Of a DNA stretch of 64,000 nt, positions 9,801 through 18,328 are shown piece after piece. A model generated the notes under the pieces. It was given only the letters and a program-made list of their open reading frames with translations, was not told the origin of the DNA and searched no databases. Where the stretch lies: positions 127,019 through 191,018 of the forward strand of contig JAGYPA010000001.1 of assembly GCA_018399255.1 (NCBI GenBank), given 5' to 3'. A program made the position numbers and the translations under genes. The DNA comes from Spirochaetales bacterium. GTDB lineage: Bacteria > Spirochaetota > Spirochaetia > JABMQR01. Every line of letters begins with the position of its first letter. The first letter of the stretch is position 1.

Positions 9801-11777
9801 AGTATTTCAAGAACTGCCTATTCCGGAAAAACAAAAATTGAAGCTACTGAGGAAGAACTGAGAATAGTAGAGTTCACTGGAAAATACGGCAAAAACACTA
9901 TTGATGATTTTTCACTGACTTTTGTATTTGAGACAGGGTCTATAATCAGTTCGAGCTCACAAAAATTTCAGACCCAGAACGGACTGGTTTCCTTTGACCT
10001 TGATCTTCGAACAGATGTTCTGCCTGTCACTTCTTTTTCAAATCTATCGATAACTGCCTTTACCTCTCAGAATCTTCTGATTGATGCTAAGGTGAGTAAT
10101 ATACAATCCAACAACATATCTTTATTGGCAGATTTTCCAGCAGAAATTCAGCTTTCCAACGGAGCCTTGCTTATATCGGGGGGCGAATCAGAATCAATTA
10201 TTATTGAGCTGTCAAGTCAGGGAAACATTTATGCTTCTTTAGGACAGAACGAAGAAAGCAGCTTGCCGTTATCACTGTCTTTAACTGGTTCCTATAAAGA
10301 TGGACTTATCGATATCACGAGCAACGATCTTGAATTTGATCTGACAACCTTGAACAGTCTGCTGAAGTTTTCTGAATATCTCTATTTCGATGAAGGAAAG
10401 GTCTATGGAACATTAAGCATAGCCGGAGCTTTGTCAGATCCCGATTTTTATGGAGAAATCTTTTCTGATTATGTTTCAATCACTTCCGATATTTTGAAGG
10501 ACAAAGTTACGGTTGAAAATATTTCAGCAACAATCAGTGAAAAAACACTTTTCTTTGTCCCTTTCTATGCTCAGATAGATAATTCATTTATCAGTGTAGA
10601 TATTGTAATTGATCTGGAATATATCATTCCCTACTACTATGATGTAACATTCAATATTTCAGAAAATAATCAAATAGCAATGCAGAAAACTATCGAATCC
10701 ATCGGACTGGACTTTGATGGAATGATGTCGGGAATAATCAATCTTAACGGCGCAGGACCCGAGATGCTCATCAGCGGAAATGTCATACTTGATAATACTG
10801 TAATAAGTATGGCACCAGAAGGAAAAGTGCTTCCTGAGGAGAGGCAAATGGTTTCCGCAGAGCTGACGCTGCTGACAAGGAATAACGTATCAGCAGTATT
10901 TCCTAATCGTAATTTCCCGATAATCAATGCCACAGTATCGGAAAATCAGAAACTGATTGTTTCATATAATGCCAATAACCAGAATTATTCTGTTCAGGGC
11001 AACTTGCAGGTTCTGGGAGGAGAAATATTTTATTTTCAACGAAGTTTCTTTATTACTAGCGGACTCCTTCGTTTCAATGAGGATCATCTGTCCCAGTTCG
11101 ATCCTTTAATATCACTGGAAGCAAAACTGAGAGATTTTGACAGAACTGGTGAAAAAATTGATATTCAACTTGAGTTACAGAATGATTCCTATACAAACCT
11201 TTCACCAATCCTGAGCTCAAGACCACAGAAATCTCTGGGAGAAATTGCTGAAATTCTTGGGCAGAATATTTTACCTGCTGCTTATGTGGGCGGTACCAAC
11301 TTGAGTTCTGCCCTTGCATTGGCAACCCTTGCAGGTGATGTTATACAGCAGCTGGGAATAATAGAACTTGATCCAATTTCCGATTTTGAGAATATTATTC
11401 GTAACAATTTTCAGCTCGACGTGTTCTCAATTCGAACGCAGGTATTTCAAAATATAATTCTGGAGACACTTACTCCATCACAGTTTCAAGTTATATCAAT
11501 AAACCCGATTGCCAGGTACCTTGACAATACCAGCATTTTCTTGGGAAAGTATATGAATAATGATCTGTTCCTGCAGGCCATGTTTCATATATCCGTGAAT
11601 GACAGATATGGCTCAGGGTTTTTCATGACTGATGATCTGAAGCTGGATCTTGAATTAAGTATAGAGTGGGAAAATCCGCTCTATTATCTGCGAATATCGA
11701 CTCAGCCGGAAGGACTGCAGCCCTATCAGCTGCTGGATGCCCTTACGTTGGGAATTTCCTGGAATATTTCACTTTGA
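6834..11777 (+). CDS. tamB: TamB-like translocation/assembly protein (DUF490)
   Basis: Giant inner-membrane-anchored periplasmic protein, 1647 residues, of the TamB/AsmA-like group. Members bridge inner and outer membranes and are linked to outer-membrane protein assembly and phospholipid transport. One N-terminal anchor (residues about 8-28) is followed by a long beta-rich repetitive body without cysteines or catalytic motifs. The C-terminal roughly 400 residues match the family domain, with INATVSENQKLIV, a GNLQVLGGEIFYF strand and QKSLGEIAEILGQ. It lies directly upstream of bamA, the same pairing as in Treponema pallidum as I recall it. Longer than most homologues. GTCAGGT precedes the ATG by a few bases. 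Confidence 0.88.
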   Translation: MYKKQKLRYFFFTALLISLSMLLALPVVQVLQRHAFRFIKNEISLLENSIGLDVSYNTDAHDIFRQVTFQELHVFDRSVLPEEIAHAGYVKLSYNLPAMLLHSEEAHKIQIESGGLRGNVSLELLNSILTELSLSQSAQDSEEEKKGWIQKKIAQITENLIIEFKIVDANVIIALDDIKLNLVESNAEVIVQDGRFSHGSLDAKMFEAYFSGNSSPSVENSTIKAANSAITANLTDKGIEAVFFLDSLDILLPDMQNDPIMSKAAALEGNVFFESETLLLKTVTAEIDSVSTSLSMHDLFFELTNEDSFLSIEQIGDASNYGVVINSNTFTAAVSESGKDLSAFSEIQNPEVRFQGSLSPLTNFSSFSWVSGSVLADIPINLLLKGGKYDQSDKLKIMLPETSAEIFRNPTKDTLNYLGRSSAFSASIDSVLSDAAAGFLNLSFPTILVETKNEDLVDISFQSNDAAISAGIEDWKIDAAAVNPQLFIMQAADGLSARLSAAFRASIFSGDDVKSSFSAPLAVSANFAPESGNIITQISFNDLSVDDITPTLSGIISLETVIDSPHITANIRLDELSADLQYNSLEKTFSSILVFKKFLPLRYSSYMNLFIAQNITEYINPLSISGSAVLNGSFNGKLTNALYSGKFTVGNAVLTESLVLDSFYIDFSGNSETIVIHALTTELDGYGLSASGALQIQSFIPEINVMISIPPRTAMDKNTQLSVQLTGSELLSGAAVVEYSNLPELSLSFDYALDTEMITADLIGNIFFNGYAYDFNLSSNLAEKSATAEINPPDSGTYTISATLESITEQPSINGSFIIDNGFLPDYLTVSPALQSVRISAGGDFQITNLEDWLVNFAIIEFEDILIGNKAVDFSLSDTAIAPQTITAGIVKFQDSYRSLSGKARAEFITDESGGLEFSSSIELRNEIEEYAITFSLKDGAYSIFTELWAADLRHLPIDLGTGYADGFLRFQGNAESYKLRADLGIRNGSISRTAYSGKTKIEATEEELRIVEFTGKYGKNTIDDFSLTFVFETGSIISSSSQKFQTQNGLVSFDLDLRTDVLPVTSFSNLSITAFTSQNLLIDAKVSNIQSNNISLLADFPAEIQLSNGALLISGGESESIIIELSSQGNIYASLGQNEESSLPLSLSLTGSYKDGLIDITSNDLEFDLTTLNSLLKFSEYLYFDEGKVYGTLSIAGALSDPDFYGEIFSDYVSITSDILKDKVTVENISATISEKTLFFVPFYAQIDNSFISVDIVIDLEYIIPYYYDVTFNISENNQIAMQKTIESIGLDFDGMMSGIINLNGAGPEMLISGNVILDNTVISMAPEGKVLPEERQMVSAELTLLTRNNVSAVFPNRNFPIINATVSENQKLIVSYNANNQNYSVQGNLQVLGGEIFYFQRSFFITSGLLRFNEDHLSQFDPLISLEAKLRDFDRTGEKIDIQLELQNDSYTNLSPILSSRPQKSLGEIAEILGQNILPAAYVGGTNLSSALALATLAGDVIQQLGIIELDPISDFENIIRNNFQLDVFSIRTQVFQNIILETLTPSQFQVISINPIARYLDNTSIFLGKYMNNDLFLQAMFHISVNDRYGSGFFMTDDLKLDLELSIEWENPLYYLRISTQPEGLQPYQLLDALTLGISWNISL

Positions 11778-11817
11778 AATTTCGACAATATGATAAAAAA
11801 TAACATTTGAGGTTTTT

Positions 11818-14364
11818 ATGTTCAAAAAGATTTCTGTACTTTTCATCCTTTTCGCTCTTTGCATTTTTTCAAGCGTGTTTGCCGAGGATACCGAGGAGGG
11901 GCAGTGGTGGCTTGAAAAGCCCATTTACAGTATCAGATTTGAAGGCCTGGTACATACCGATGAAAATGAGCTCAGGGAAATCACTAATGGTTACCTGGGA
12001 GAGAGATATTCAGCTGAACTCTTTTCAGCATTGCAGAGTGACCTCTTCAGTCTTCAGTATTTTGCATATTTTTCCGCCCAGGCAGAAAAAGGTGGCGACA
12101 GTGGAGAAGAGCTGATTATTGTCTTTGAGTTTGTTGAACTTCCCATAATTTCCAGTCTGGACATTATAGGTAATTCTGTGGTCAGGGATGCAGATGTTGA
12201 AGAAGTTCTTACCATAAGTAATGAGAGCTTTGCCACAAGTGCAAAAATCAAGGCTAATGAGATTTCTATTCGCGAGCTCTACCTGAGTAAAGGCTTTACT
12301 TCTGTGGAGGTAACCAGTGATCTTAAAACTAATACCGAGAACAATACGATTGATTTGACCATAACAATTGATGAGGGGCTTCAGTCAAAAATCTCGTCCA
12401 TTAATTTTTCCGGCAATGAAAAATATTCCGAAAATACTCTTCGCAGGATAATCGTCTCAAGGCAGCAGTCCCTTTTCAATCCTGGCAACTATATTGAAAG
12501 TAATATTCAGGAAGATCGGGATGCCATTCAGAAATACTATAGAGAACGAGGATTTATTGATATTTCAGTCTCTAATGTTATTAAAAATGAAGTGGCGCAG
12601 GATGATGCATCAAAAAACATGCTAGAACTTACCTATGTTATTGAAGAGGGTAAGGAGTGGACCTTTGGCGGAGTCGAGTTTGAAGGGAATAAAATCTTTA
12701 CAGACGATGAGATCCGCAATGTTTTCATGATCGGTCCCGGCAAGGCGCTGAACGTGGTAAAACTGCAGGAAAGCATTTCCAGTATTGCTAAACTTTACTG
12801 GAACGATGGATACGTAACGAGCAATATCGAAACCGAGGAGATCCGAAACGAGGACGATAGTACAATTTCCTATACAATAAATATCCAGGAAGGAGTGCAG
12901 TCATTAGTAGAAGATGTCATAATTCAAGGTCAGGAAAAGACGAAGGACGTTGTTCTTTATCGTGAATTGAATATTACTTCAGGTGATATATTCAGTATAG
13001 ACAAGCTTCTGAGCAGCATGCAGAATATTTATAATACAGGCATCATTTCTGATGTTTCCTACGATCTACTTTACGGAACGGAAGATAATTCCGTTGTTAT
13101 AGAGATAACCGTTGTTGAGTCAAATAAGGTAGACTTGGAATTCGGTGCAACTTTCGGCGGAAGCAGTGCCGATGATTTTCCCGTATCGGGTTTTTTCTCC
13201 TGGACCGACAAAAACTTCCTCGGCAACGGACAGGATTTTTCCATCAGCATGAATATTTCCCCATCTGCTCAGACCCTGAGTTTCGCATTTGAGGAATCCT
13301 GGCTTATGAACCAGCGTTGGAGCGGCGGCATCTCTCTGTCTGCAGGTCATTACAAATTCGAAAACATCCTTCAGGATATTCAGGGGACTGTTTTCAGTGA
13401 AGATGAATACAACAACGGTGAAGCAGCCCCGGACCCATATGAATCATTTGAACAGTACCAGGCAGATATGGAGGCCGGGCTGTCTATCCCCGAAGAAAAC
13501 TTGATGAGCTATGACCAATATAAGTTCACCTTTGGTCTTTCTTCCGGATATACGTTTCATACCGATGTTGGAAGGCTTACCTTGGGGGGCAGCACATCTG
13601 TCTCTCTTTCTCAGATACTCTACGATGACACTCTTTATCGCCCATACAACCCCATTATCCGCGCGAATCTGAATGAATGGCAGTTCAACAACAAGGTCGG
13701 GCTGAGTTTTGCCTGGGATGGTCGCGATCTTATTGAAAATACCACTACAGGATTCCTTCTCCAGGAAACTGTTACCTATGCCGGCGGTTTTTTGGGCGGC
13801 AGTTCTAACTACATAAAAAACAGTACAGGATTGTCCGGATTTATCACTCTCTTTGAGCTGCCAAGGGAAGAAAAAACCCCAGTAAAAGGAGTATTATCCG
13901 CAAAAACTACTGTTTCCATGATGCTGCCGCAGTTTCATTATGATAACAGCTGGGGATGGGGACTGACGGCAACGCAGACTGAAAAGCTCTATATTGATGG
14001 GATGAATGTCGCCAGAGGCAAATCACCCGTGTATAACCTTGAGTTTCTTTGGGATAATGCGCTTGAATTCAGCATGCCGATAGCAGAGAAAATACTCTGG
14101 GGGGAAATATATATCAGTGCTACCGGATATAAAAGCAACCTTGATAATGTTGCTTCAATGGATATCAGCGACTACTATTTCAGTACCGGCGCCGGGATCA
14201 GGCTTGCCATACCCGGCTTTCCTCTTGGTCTGTACCTGACGAAAAATTTTTATTTTGACGAGGGCAAAAATTTTAAATGGGTAGGAGGGGATATTCTAAA
14301 GAATCCTGATAATGATGACTCCGGCCTGAAGCTTGTTCTTGCCATAACCACAAGCTTGTATTGA
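11818..14364 (+). CDS. bamA: Outer membrane protein assembly factor BamA (Omp85)
   Basis: Central component of the machinery that inserts beta-barrel proteins into the outer membrane. It has 848 residues: a signal peptide of about 22 residues ending SSVFA, then POTRA domains. Repeated motifs include IRFEGLVHTDENEL, SINFSGNEKYSEN and VEFEGNKIFTDDEI. A C-terminal 16-strand barrel follows from about residue 440, with GLSFAWDGRDLIEN and an LVLAITTSLY end. GAGGT stands a few bases before the ATG. It follows the tamB-like gene by 40 bases and mutS starts 14 bases after its stop. In Treponema pallidum I recall an ompH/skp gene in that gap; none fits here. Confidence 0.95.
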   Translation: MFKKISVLFILFALCIFSSVFAEDTEEGQWWLEKPIYSIRFEGLVHTDENELREITNGYLGERYSAELFSALQSDLFSLQYFAYFSAQAEKGGDSGEELIIVFEFVELPIISSLDIIGNSVVRDADVEEVLTISNESFATSAKIKANEISIRELYLSKGFTSVEVTSDLKTNTENNTIDLTITIDEGLQSKISSINFSGNEKYSENTLRRIIVSRQQSLFNPGNYIESNIQEDRDAIQKYYRERGFIDISVSNVIKNEVAQDDASKNMLELTYVIEEGKEWTFGGVEFEGNKIFTDDEIRNVFMIGPGKALNVVKLQESISSIAKLYWNDGYVTSNIETEEIRNEDDSTISYTINIQEGVQSLVEDVIIQGQEKTKDVVLYRELNITSGDIFSIDKLLSSMQNIYNTGIISDVSYDLLYGTEDNSVVIEITVVESNKVDLEFGATFGGSSADDFPVSGFFSWTDKNFLGNGQDFSISMNISPSAQTLSFAFEESWLMNQRWSGGISLSAGHYKFENILQDIQGTVFSEDEYNNGEAAPDPYESFEQYQADMEAGLSIPEENLMSYDQYKFTFGLSSGYTFHTDVGRLTLGGSTSVSLSQILYDDTLYRPYNPIIRANLNEWQFNNKVGLSFAWDGRDLIENTTTGFLLQETVTYAGGFLGGSSNYIKNSTGLSGFITLFELPREEKTPVKGVLSAKTTVSMMLPQFHYDNSWGWGLTATQTEKLYIDGMNVARGKSPVYNLEFLWDNALEFSMPIAEKILWGEIYISATGYKSNLDNVASMDISDYYFSTGAGIRLAIPGFPLGLYLTKNFYFDEGKNFKWVGGDILKNPDNDDSGLKLVLAITTSLY

Positions 14365-14378
14365 GAACGGGAGGTATC

Positions 14379-16979
14379 ATGAGCGATACTCCCATGATGC
14401 GCCAGTATAAAGAGATAAAAGCGGTTCATGCTGAAGAAATTCTCTTTTTCAGGCTTGGTGACTTTTATGAGATGTTCCTTGACGATGCACGCGAGGCTTC
14501 TCAAATACTCAACCTCACCCTGACAGCGAGAAACGGTATACCCATGTGCGGAATACCGTTTCATGCTGCTAAGAATTATATTAAAAGGCTGCTTGAAGCC
14601 GGTAAAAAAATTGCTGTATGCGAACAGGTAAAACTGCCGGAAAATGGACGCGGGCTGGCAGAAAGAGAAGTAACCCAGATCATAACTCCGGGAACAGTTG
14701 TTGACGATGACCTGCTTTCTTCAACCGTAAACAACTACATTCTATCAGTAGCCTGTCTAAAGCATACCATTTCACTCTCATATGCAGATATATCAACCGG
14801 TGAGCTGGCAGCATTCGTTACCGACCGCGAAAAAAACTATGAAAGTCTCAGACTGCACATTGCCAAGCTGCATCCTGTAGAAATACTGATACAGGAGTCT
14901 GTCTATTTTGAAGACGACCAGTTTCGCAGGGCTGTAGATCATGATTGGGCAATGATAACCCGCTACCCCGATTGGCATTTCAGTATTTCCGAATCAGAAA
15001 AGGTTCTGAAAGAGCACTTCGGGTCAATAACACTTCAGCAGTTTGGATTGGAAAATAATGATCCTGCGCTGGCATCAACCGGGGTTTTGTATAAGTATCT
15101 AGAACACACTGCAAAGAAATCACTTGTTCATATGCACTCAATCAGAAAAGTTGAAGACTCCTCTATTGTTCTTGTGGATGAGTCTTCTCAGAGAAACTTG
15201 GAATTAGTTCGAAATATGCATGACTATACTGAAAAGTTTACTCTTTTTTCTACAATTCGCCAAACCAGAACTGCCTCAGGAACAAGATTGCTGCGAAAGT
15301 GGATACTATCCCCCCTTAAAAGCCTGAAAGCCATTGAAGAGCGGCATTTCTTTATCGATCTATTATATCATTCACAGGACACTCACAATAAAGTGCGGGG
15401 ACTGCTCGGACAAACCCTTGATCTTGAAAGGCTCTGTGCAAAACTCTCCCTCGACCGTGCATCTCCGCGCGATCTACTCTCTGTAAAAGATACGATTGAT
15501 ATGACCTTCTCCATTGCCAGACTTGCAGAAGCATTGCAGATATTTCTTTTTACTCGAATTGCTGAAGATGCTGCTGCAGATGTTCAGGATCTCTCCATTT
15601 TGATTAAGCAAAGCATTAACGAAGATGCAAACGGACCTTTTTCTGAAGGCAGAGTAATAAGACCCGGGTATAATGATCAGCTTGATGAGTTGAGAAACCT
15701 GAAAAACAACAGTGTCGAGTTTCTGGAATCCTACGAAAAAGAGCTCCTTACCCAGACGGGCATCGGTAAGATTAGAATTAAATACAACAAAATAATAGGA
15801 TATTTTATCGAAGTATCCAAAAATCAGGCAGATAAAGTTCCAGAACATTTTATCAGAAGGCAAACCTTGGTAAATGGAGAACGATATACAACCGATAAGC
15901 TCATTGACTTGGAAAGAAAAATCTCATCAGCATTCTTTAAGGCTGAAGAGCTTGAAAAAACCCTTTTTCGTGATATTCAGTCTGAAGCTGTCAGGAATAT
16001 TTCAGTCCTCCTGAGAATAAGTGAATTCTTATCAGAACTGGACTGCTTCCAGTCTCTTGCCTATACGGCCCTTCGTTTTGGATACAGCAAGCCGGTTTGC
16101 ATGGAAACAGGAGATCTGGTTATTGTAAACGGGCGTCACCCTGTTGTTGAGCAAAATCTGCCGCCGGGTGAGTTTGTTCCAAACAGTCTGGAATTTTCAA
16201 AGGAAAAGGGTCGTTTTTCCCTGATTACCGGTCCCAACATGTCGGGAAAGTCAACCTATTTACGACAGACAGCTTTAATTGTTCTGCTTGCCCACATTGG
16301 CTCATATGTACCGGCAGATAGTGCAGCAATAGCAATCCATGATAAGATTTTCTGCAGAGTTGGCGCGACTGACAATCTCGCTCGTGGGGAATCAACATTT
16401 TTAGTTGAGATGACCGAGACTGCATTCATATTGCGAAATGCAACACCGCGCAGCCTGATAATCATGGACGAGGTAGGAAGGGGAACCAGCACGCAGGATG
16501 GTGTAGCAATTGCTTTTGCGGTAATGAAACGATTGCTGACCCTGGGTGCAGGAACATTGTTTGCCACTCATTATCATGAGCTCACCGTATATAAAGACTC
16601 TCAAATCCAGCATCTGCATCTTGAAGTTCTTGAAATTGAGGAGAAAATTGTTTTTACAAATAAGATTCGCCCTGGCAATGCATCCTCTTCATACGGCCTC
16701 CATGCAGCAAAACTTGCCGGTTTGCCTTTTCACGTTTTGCGAACTGCGGAATCTTATAGGGAAATACATAAAAAGCATGAAACTGAAGATTTTGCAAAGC
16801 TGCAAGGTGAACTTGATGACCTTTTCACCACTCCAACCGACAATCCTTCCGCCACCGCCATACCAAAAGAGTATCTGGAACTGATTGAACTGCTTCAGTC
16901 TATAGATATCGACGAGATTACTCCTCGTAAGGCGCTTGAACTACTTTATGATTTGACTAAAAAAGTAAAAAATATATAA
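14379..16979 (+). CDS. mutS: DNA mismatch repair protein MutS
   Basis: Recognises mismatches and small loops and starts mismatch repair. It has 866 residues. The N-terminal Phe-X-Glu mismatch wedge is in LGDFYEMF near residue 30; connector, lever and clamp domains follow. Walker A GPNMSGKST is at about residues 618-626, Walker B IIMDEVGRGTST near 700, and the ATHYHEL motif near 732. The C-terminal helix-turn-helix dimer region is present. ATG 14379 is preceded by GGGAGGT; an in-frame TTG at 14361 overlapping the bamA stop is less likely. No mutL is in the window. Confidence 0.96.
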   Translation: MSDTPMMRQYKEIKAVHAEEILFFRLGDFYEMFLDDAREASQILNLTLTARNGIPMCGIPFHAAKNYIKRLLEAGKKIAVCEQVKLPENGRGLAEREVTQIITPGTVVDDDLLSSTVNNYILSVACLKHTISLSYADISTGELAAFVTDREKNYESLRLHIAKLHPVEILIQESVYFEDDQFRRAVDHDWAMITRYPDWHFSISESEKVLKEHFGSITLQQFGLENNDPALASTGVLYKYLEHTAKKSLVHMHSIRKVEDSSIVLVDESSQRNLELVRNMHDYTEKFTLFSTIRQTRTASGTRLLRKWILSPLKSLKAIEERHFFIDLLYHSQDTHNKVRGLLGQTLDLERLCAKLSLDRASPRDLLSVKDTIDMTFSIARLAEALQIFLFTRIAEDAAADVQDLSILIKQSINEDANGPFSEGRVIRPGYNDQLDELRNLKNNSVEFLESYEKELLTQTGIGKIRIKYNKIIGYFIEVSKNQADKVPEHFIRRQTLVNGERYTTDKLIDLERKISSAFFKAEELEKTLFRDIQSEAVRNISVLLRISEFLSELDCFQSLAYTALRFGYSKPVCMETGDLVIVNGRHPVVEQNLPPGEFVPNSLEFSKEKGRFSLITGPNMSGKSTYLRQTALIVLLAHIGSYVPADSAAIAIHDKIFCRVGATDNLARGESTFLVEMTETAFILRNATPRSLIIMDEVGRGTSTQDGVAIAFAVMKRLLTLGAGTLFATHYHELTVYKDSQIQHLHLEVLEIEEKIVFTNKIRPGNASSSYGLHAAKLAGLPFHVLRTAESYREIHKKHETEDFAKLQGELDDLFTTPTDNPSATAIPKEYLELIELLQSIDIDEITPRKALELLYDLTKKVKNI

Positions 16980-17029
16980 CAAACCTCAATAATTTGAAAA
17001 GTATCCGGATATTTCTCAGTATATAAGGT

Positions 17030-17746
17030 ATGGAACAAATTTTATGCATTCTATGCGGCAGAAATACCGAATCAAACTCCATATTCGGAGTTCAGCAGCC
17101 GTTATGCAAGACTTGTCTGGCATCTGTCAGAGGGAAAGAGTTGTCCTCTTCTTTTAAGCATTTCTGTAAAAAATGCGGTATCCCCCTAATCTCGGGCGAC
17201 TTGTGCAGCTCCTGCAGAAGGGCTGCGGTTAACGATCAGATTACTTTCAGGTCATGCTTTTTATATCAGGATATTATTAAAGAATTAATTACAAACTATA
17301 AATTTCGCGGTATGCAAGAACTAAGTGCTTTATTCGCTGAATTCATTCTGCATATTTTGGTTTCATATAAACATCCGGTAGTGATTCCAGTCCCCGGCAA
17401 GAAAAGGAACTTAAGAAAAAGAGGGTGGGACCAGATTCAGCTCATAGCAAATATTCTTAATCAGCACTCTGTTAAAGTTTATCCGCTGCTGAAATCAGCG
17501 GGAAGGCACAAAGATCAGAAAAAGCTGAATAAGGTTGAGCGGAGCAGAAACGCAATGGGAGGGTTTGCCCTGAATCTGTATATTGTTGATATATTAAGAG
17601 CTGATGGTCTGTTGTCTGACAATGCCTGTCAATTCATCCTGATTGATGATATCAAAACGACTGGTTCTACTCTTAAGGCAGCCGCAGCAATACTGAATGG
17701 ATTAGGAGTTAATCATATCCATGCAATATCGATAGCTATGGATTGA
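17030..17746 (+). CDS. comF: ComF-family phosphoribosyltransferase-like protein
   Basis: Member of the ComF/GntX family, 238 residues. The N-terminus has three cysteine pairs (CILCG, CKTC, CKKCG...CSSC) typical of the zinc-binding head. The C-terminal half has the phosphoribosyltransferase fold with the PRPP loop LIDDIKTTGST near residue 205 and the block RGWDQIQLIA, where ComF proteins usually show RGFNQ. In naturally transformable bacteria ComF helps take up DNA; elsewhere its role is unclear. It ends just before a strong promoter for the rimP operon, so it is probably a separate unit. Confidence 0.85.
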   Translation: MEQILCILCGRNTESNSIFGVQQPLCKTCLASVRGKELSSSFKHFCKKCGIPLISGDLCSSCRRAAVNDQITFRSCFLYQDIIKELITNYKFRGMQELSALFAEFILHILVSYKHPVVIPVPGKKRNLRKRGWDQIQLIANILNQHSVKVYPLLKSAGRHKDQKKLNKVERSRNAMGGFALNLYIVDILRADGLLSDNACQFILIDDIKTTGSTLKAAAAILNGLGVNHIHAISIAMD

Positions 17747-17771
17747 CTAAAATCGGCTTTGCTGGTATAAG
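17743..17771 (+). promoter_or_regulatory. Promoter of the rimP-nusA-infB operon
   Basis: TTGACT (17743-17748), a 17-base spacer and TATAAG (17766-17771) form a near-consensus sigma-70 promoter. Its start point would fall near 17778, only about 25 bases before the terminator-like hairpin at 17803, and about 70 bases before the rimP ATG. It overlaps the comF stop codon. Confidence 0.6.
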
Positions 17772-17802
17772 ATTAAAACATCCAAGAAAATGATTTTTTG
17801 AG

Positions 17803-17828
17803 GAGTCGAATTCTTCGACTCTTTTTTT
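17803..17828 (+). terminator. Intrinsic terminator/attenuator in the rimP leader
   Basis: A perfect 8-bp stem (GAGTCGAA, loop TTC, TTCGACTC) is followed at once by seven T (17822-17828). It is a textbook Rho-independent terminator, placed between the promoter at 17743-17771 and the rimP start. It could end readthrough from comF, or act as an attenuator on the operon that encodes NusA, itself a termination factor. Confidence 0.75.
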
Positions 17829-17845
17829 ATGGGTTAGTAGGAAGC

Positions 17846-18328
17846 ATGCTTAGAAACAGTTTAACAAAAAAACCACTTTTCATTGAAATGTCACCTTTAA
17901 TTGAGAAAATGGGGCTTAAGCTTGTTGACATTCAGGAAAGTGAGCAGCATAGTTCATTTCAGATACGGATTGCAGTACAAGCCCCGGATCGAATAACGAC
18001 TATCGAAGATTGTACGAGAATCCATAAAGCAGTGGAGCCGAGACTGGAACTTCTTTCAGGAAATAAAGATCTTCAGCTTGAGGTTTCAACCCCCGGCATT
18101 CAGCGGGTTTTTAAGGATGTTTATGAATTTGAGGTCTTTTCCAGTTATGCGGTAAAGGTGTATGATGACAGAAAAGACGATTGGGTAGAAGGAATTATCT
18201 CCCATAAAGATGATGACTCAGTCTATCTTATACAAGAAAATTCTAATGAGGAAAAAAAAATGATCCAAATACCATTAGTCCATGTCAGAAAGGCTAAGTT
18301 ACATGCTGTCTGGGAGGGAAAGGAATAA
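17846..18328 (+). CDS. rimP: Ribosome maturation factor RimP
   Basis: Assists maturation of the 30S subunit. It has about 160 residues from ATG 17846, preceded by AGGA. The family N-terminal motif appears as MSPLIEKMGLKLVDIQ; the central block DLQLEVSTPGIQRVF is the usual LEVSSPG region; the C-terminal SH3-like domain follows. A longer in-frame start (TTG 17798) would run through the terminator hairpin and is rejected. Its stop overlaps the nusA start by one base (TAATG), so the two are translationally coupled. Confidence 0.92.
   Translation: MLRNSLTKKPLFIEMSPLIEKMGLKLVDIQESEQHSSFQIRIAVQAPDRITTIEDCTRIHKAVEPRLELLSGNKDLQLEVSTPGIQRVFKDVYEFEVFSSYAVKVYDDRKDDWVEGIISHKDDDSVYLIQENSNEEKKMIQIPLVHVRKAKLHAVWEGKE

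Noticed and set aside
17798-17845. Longer RimP starting at TTG 17798
   Set aside because: The added residues would be encoded by the terminator hairpin and T-run; family alignment starts near ATG 17846.
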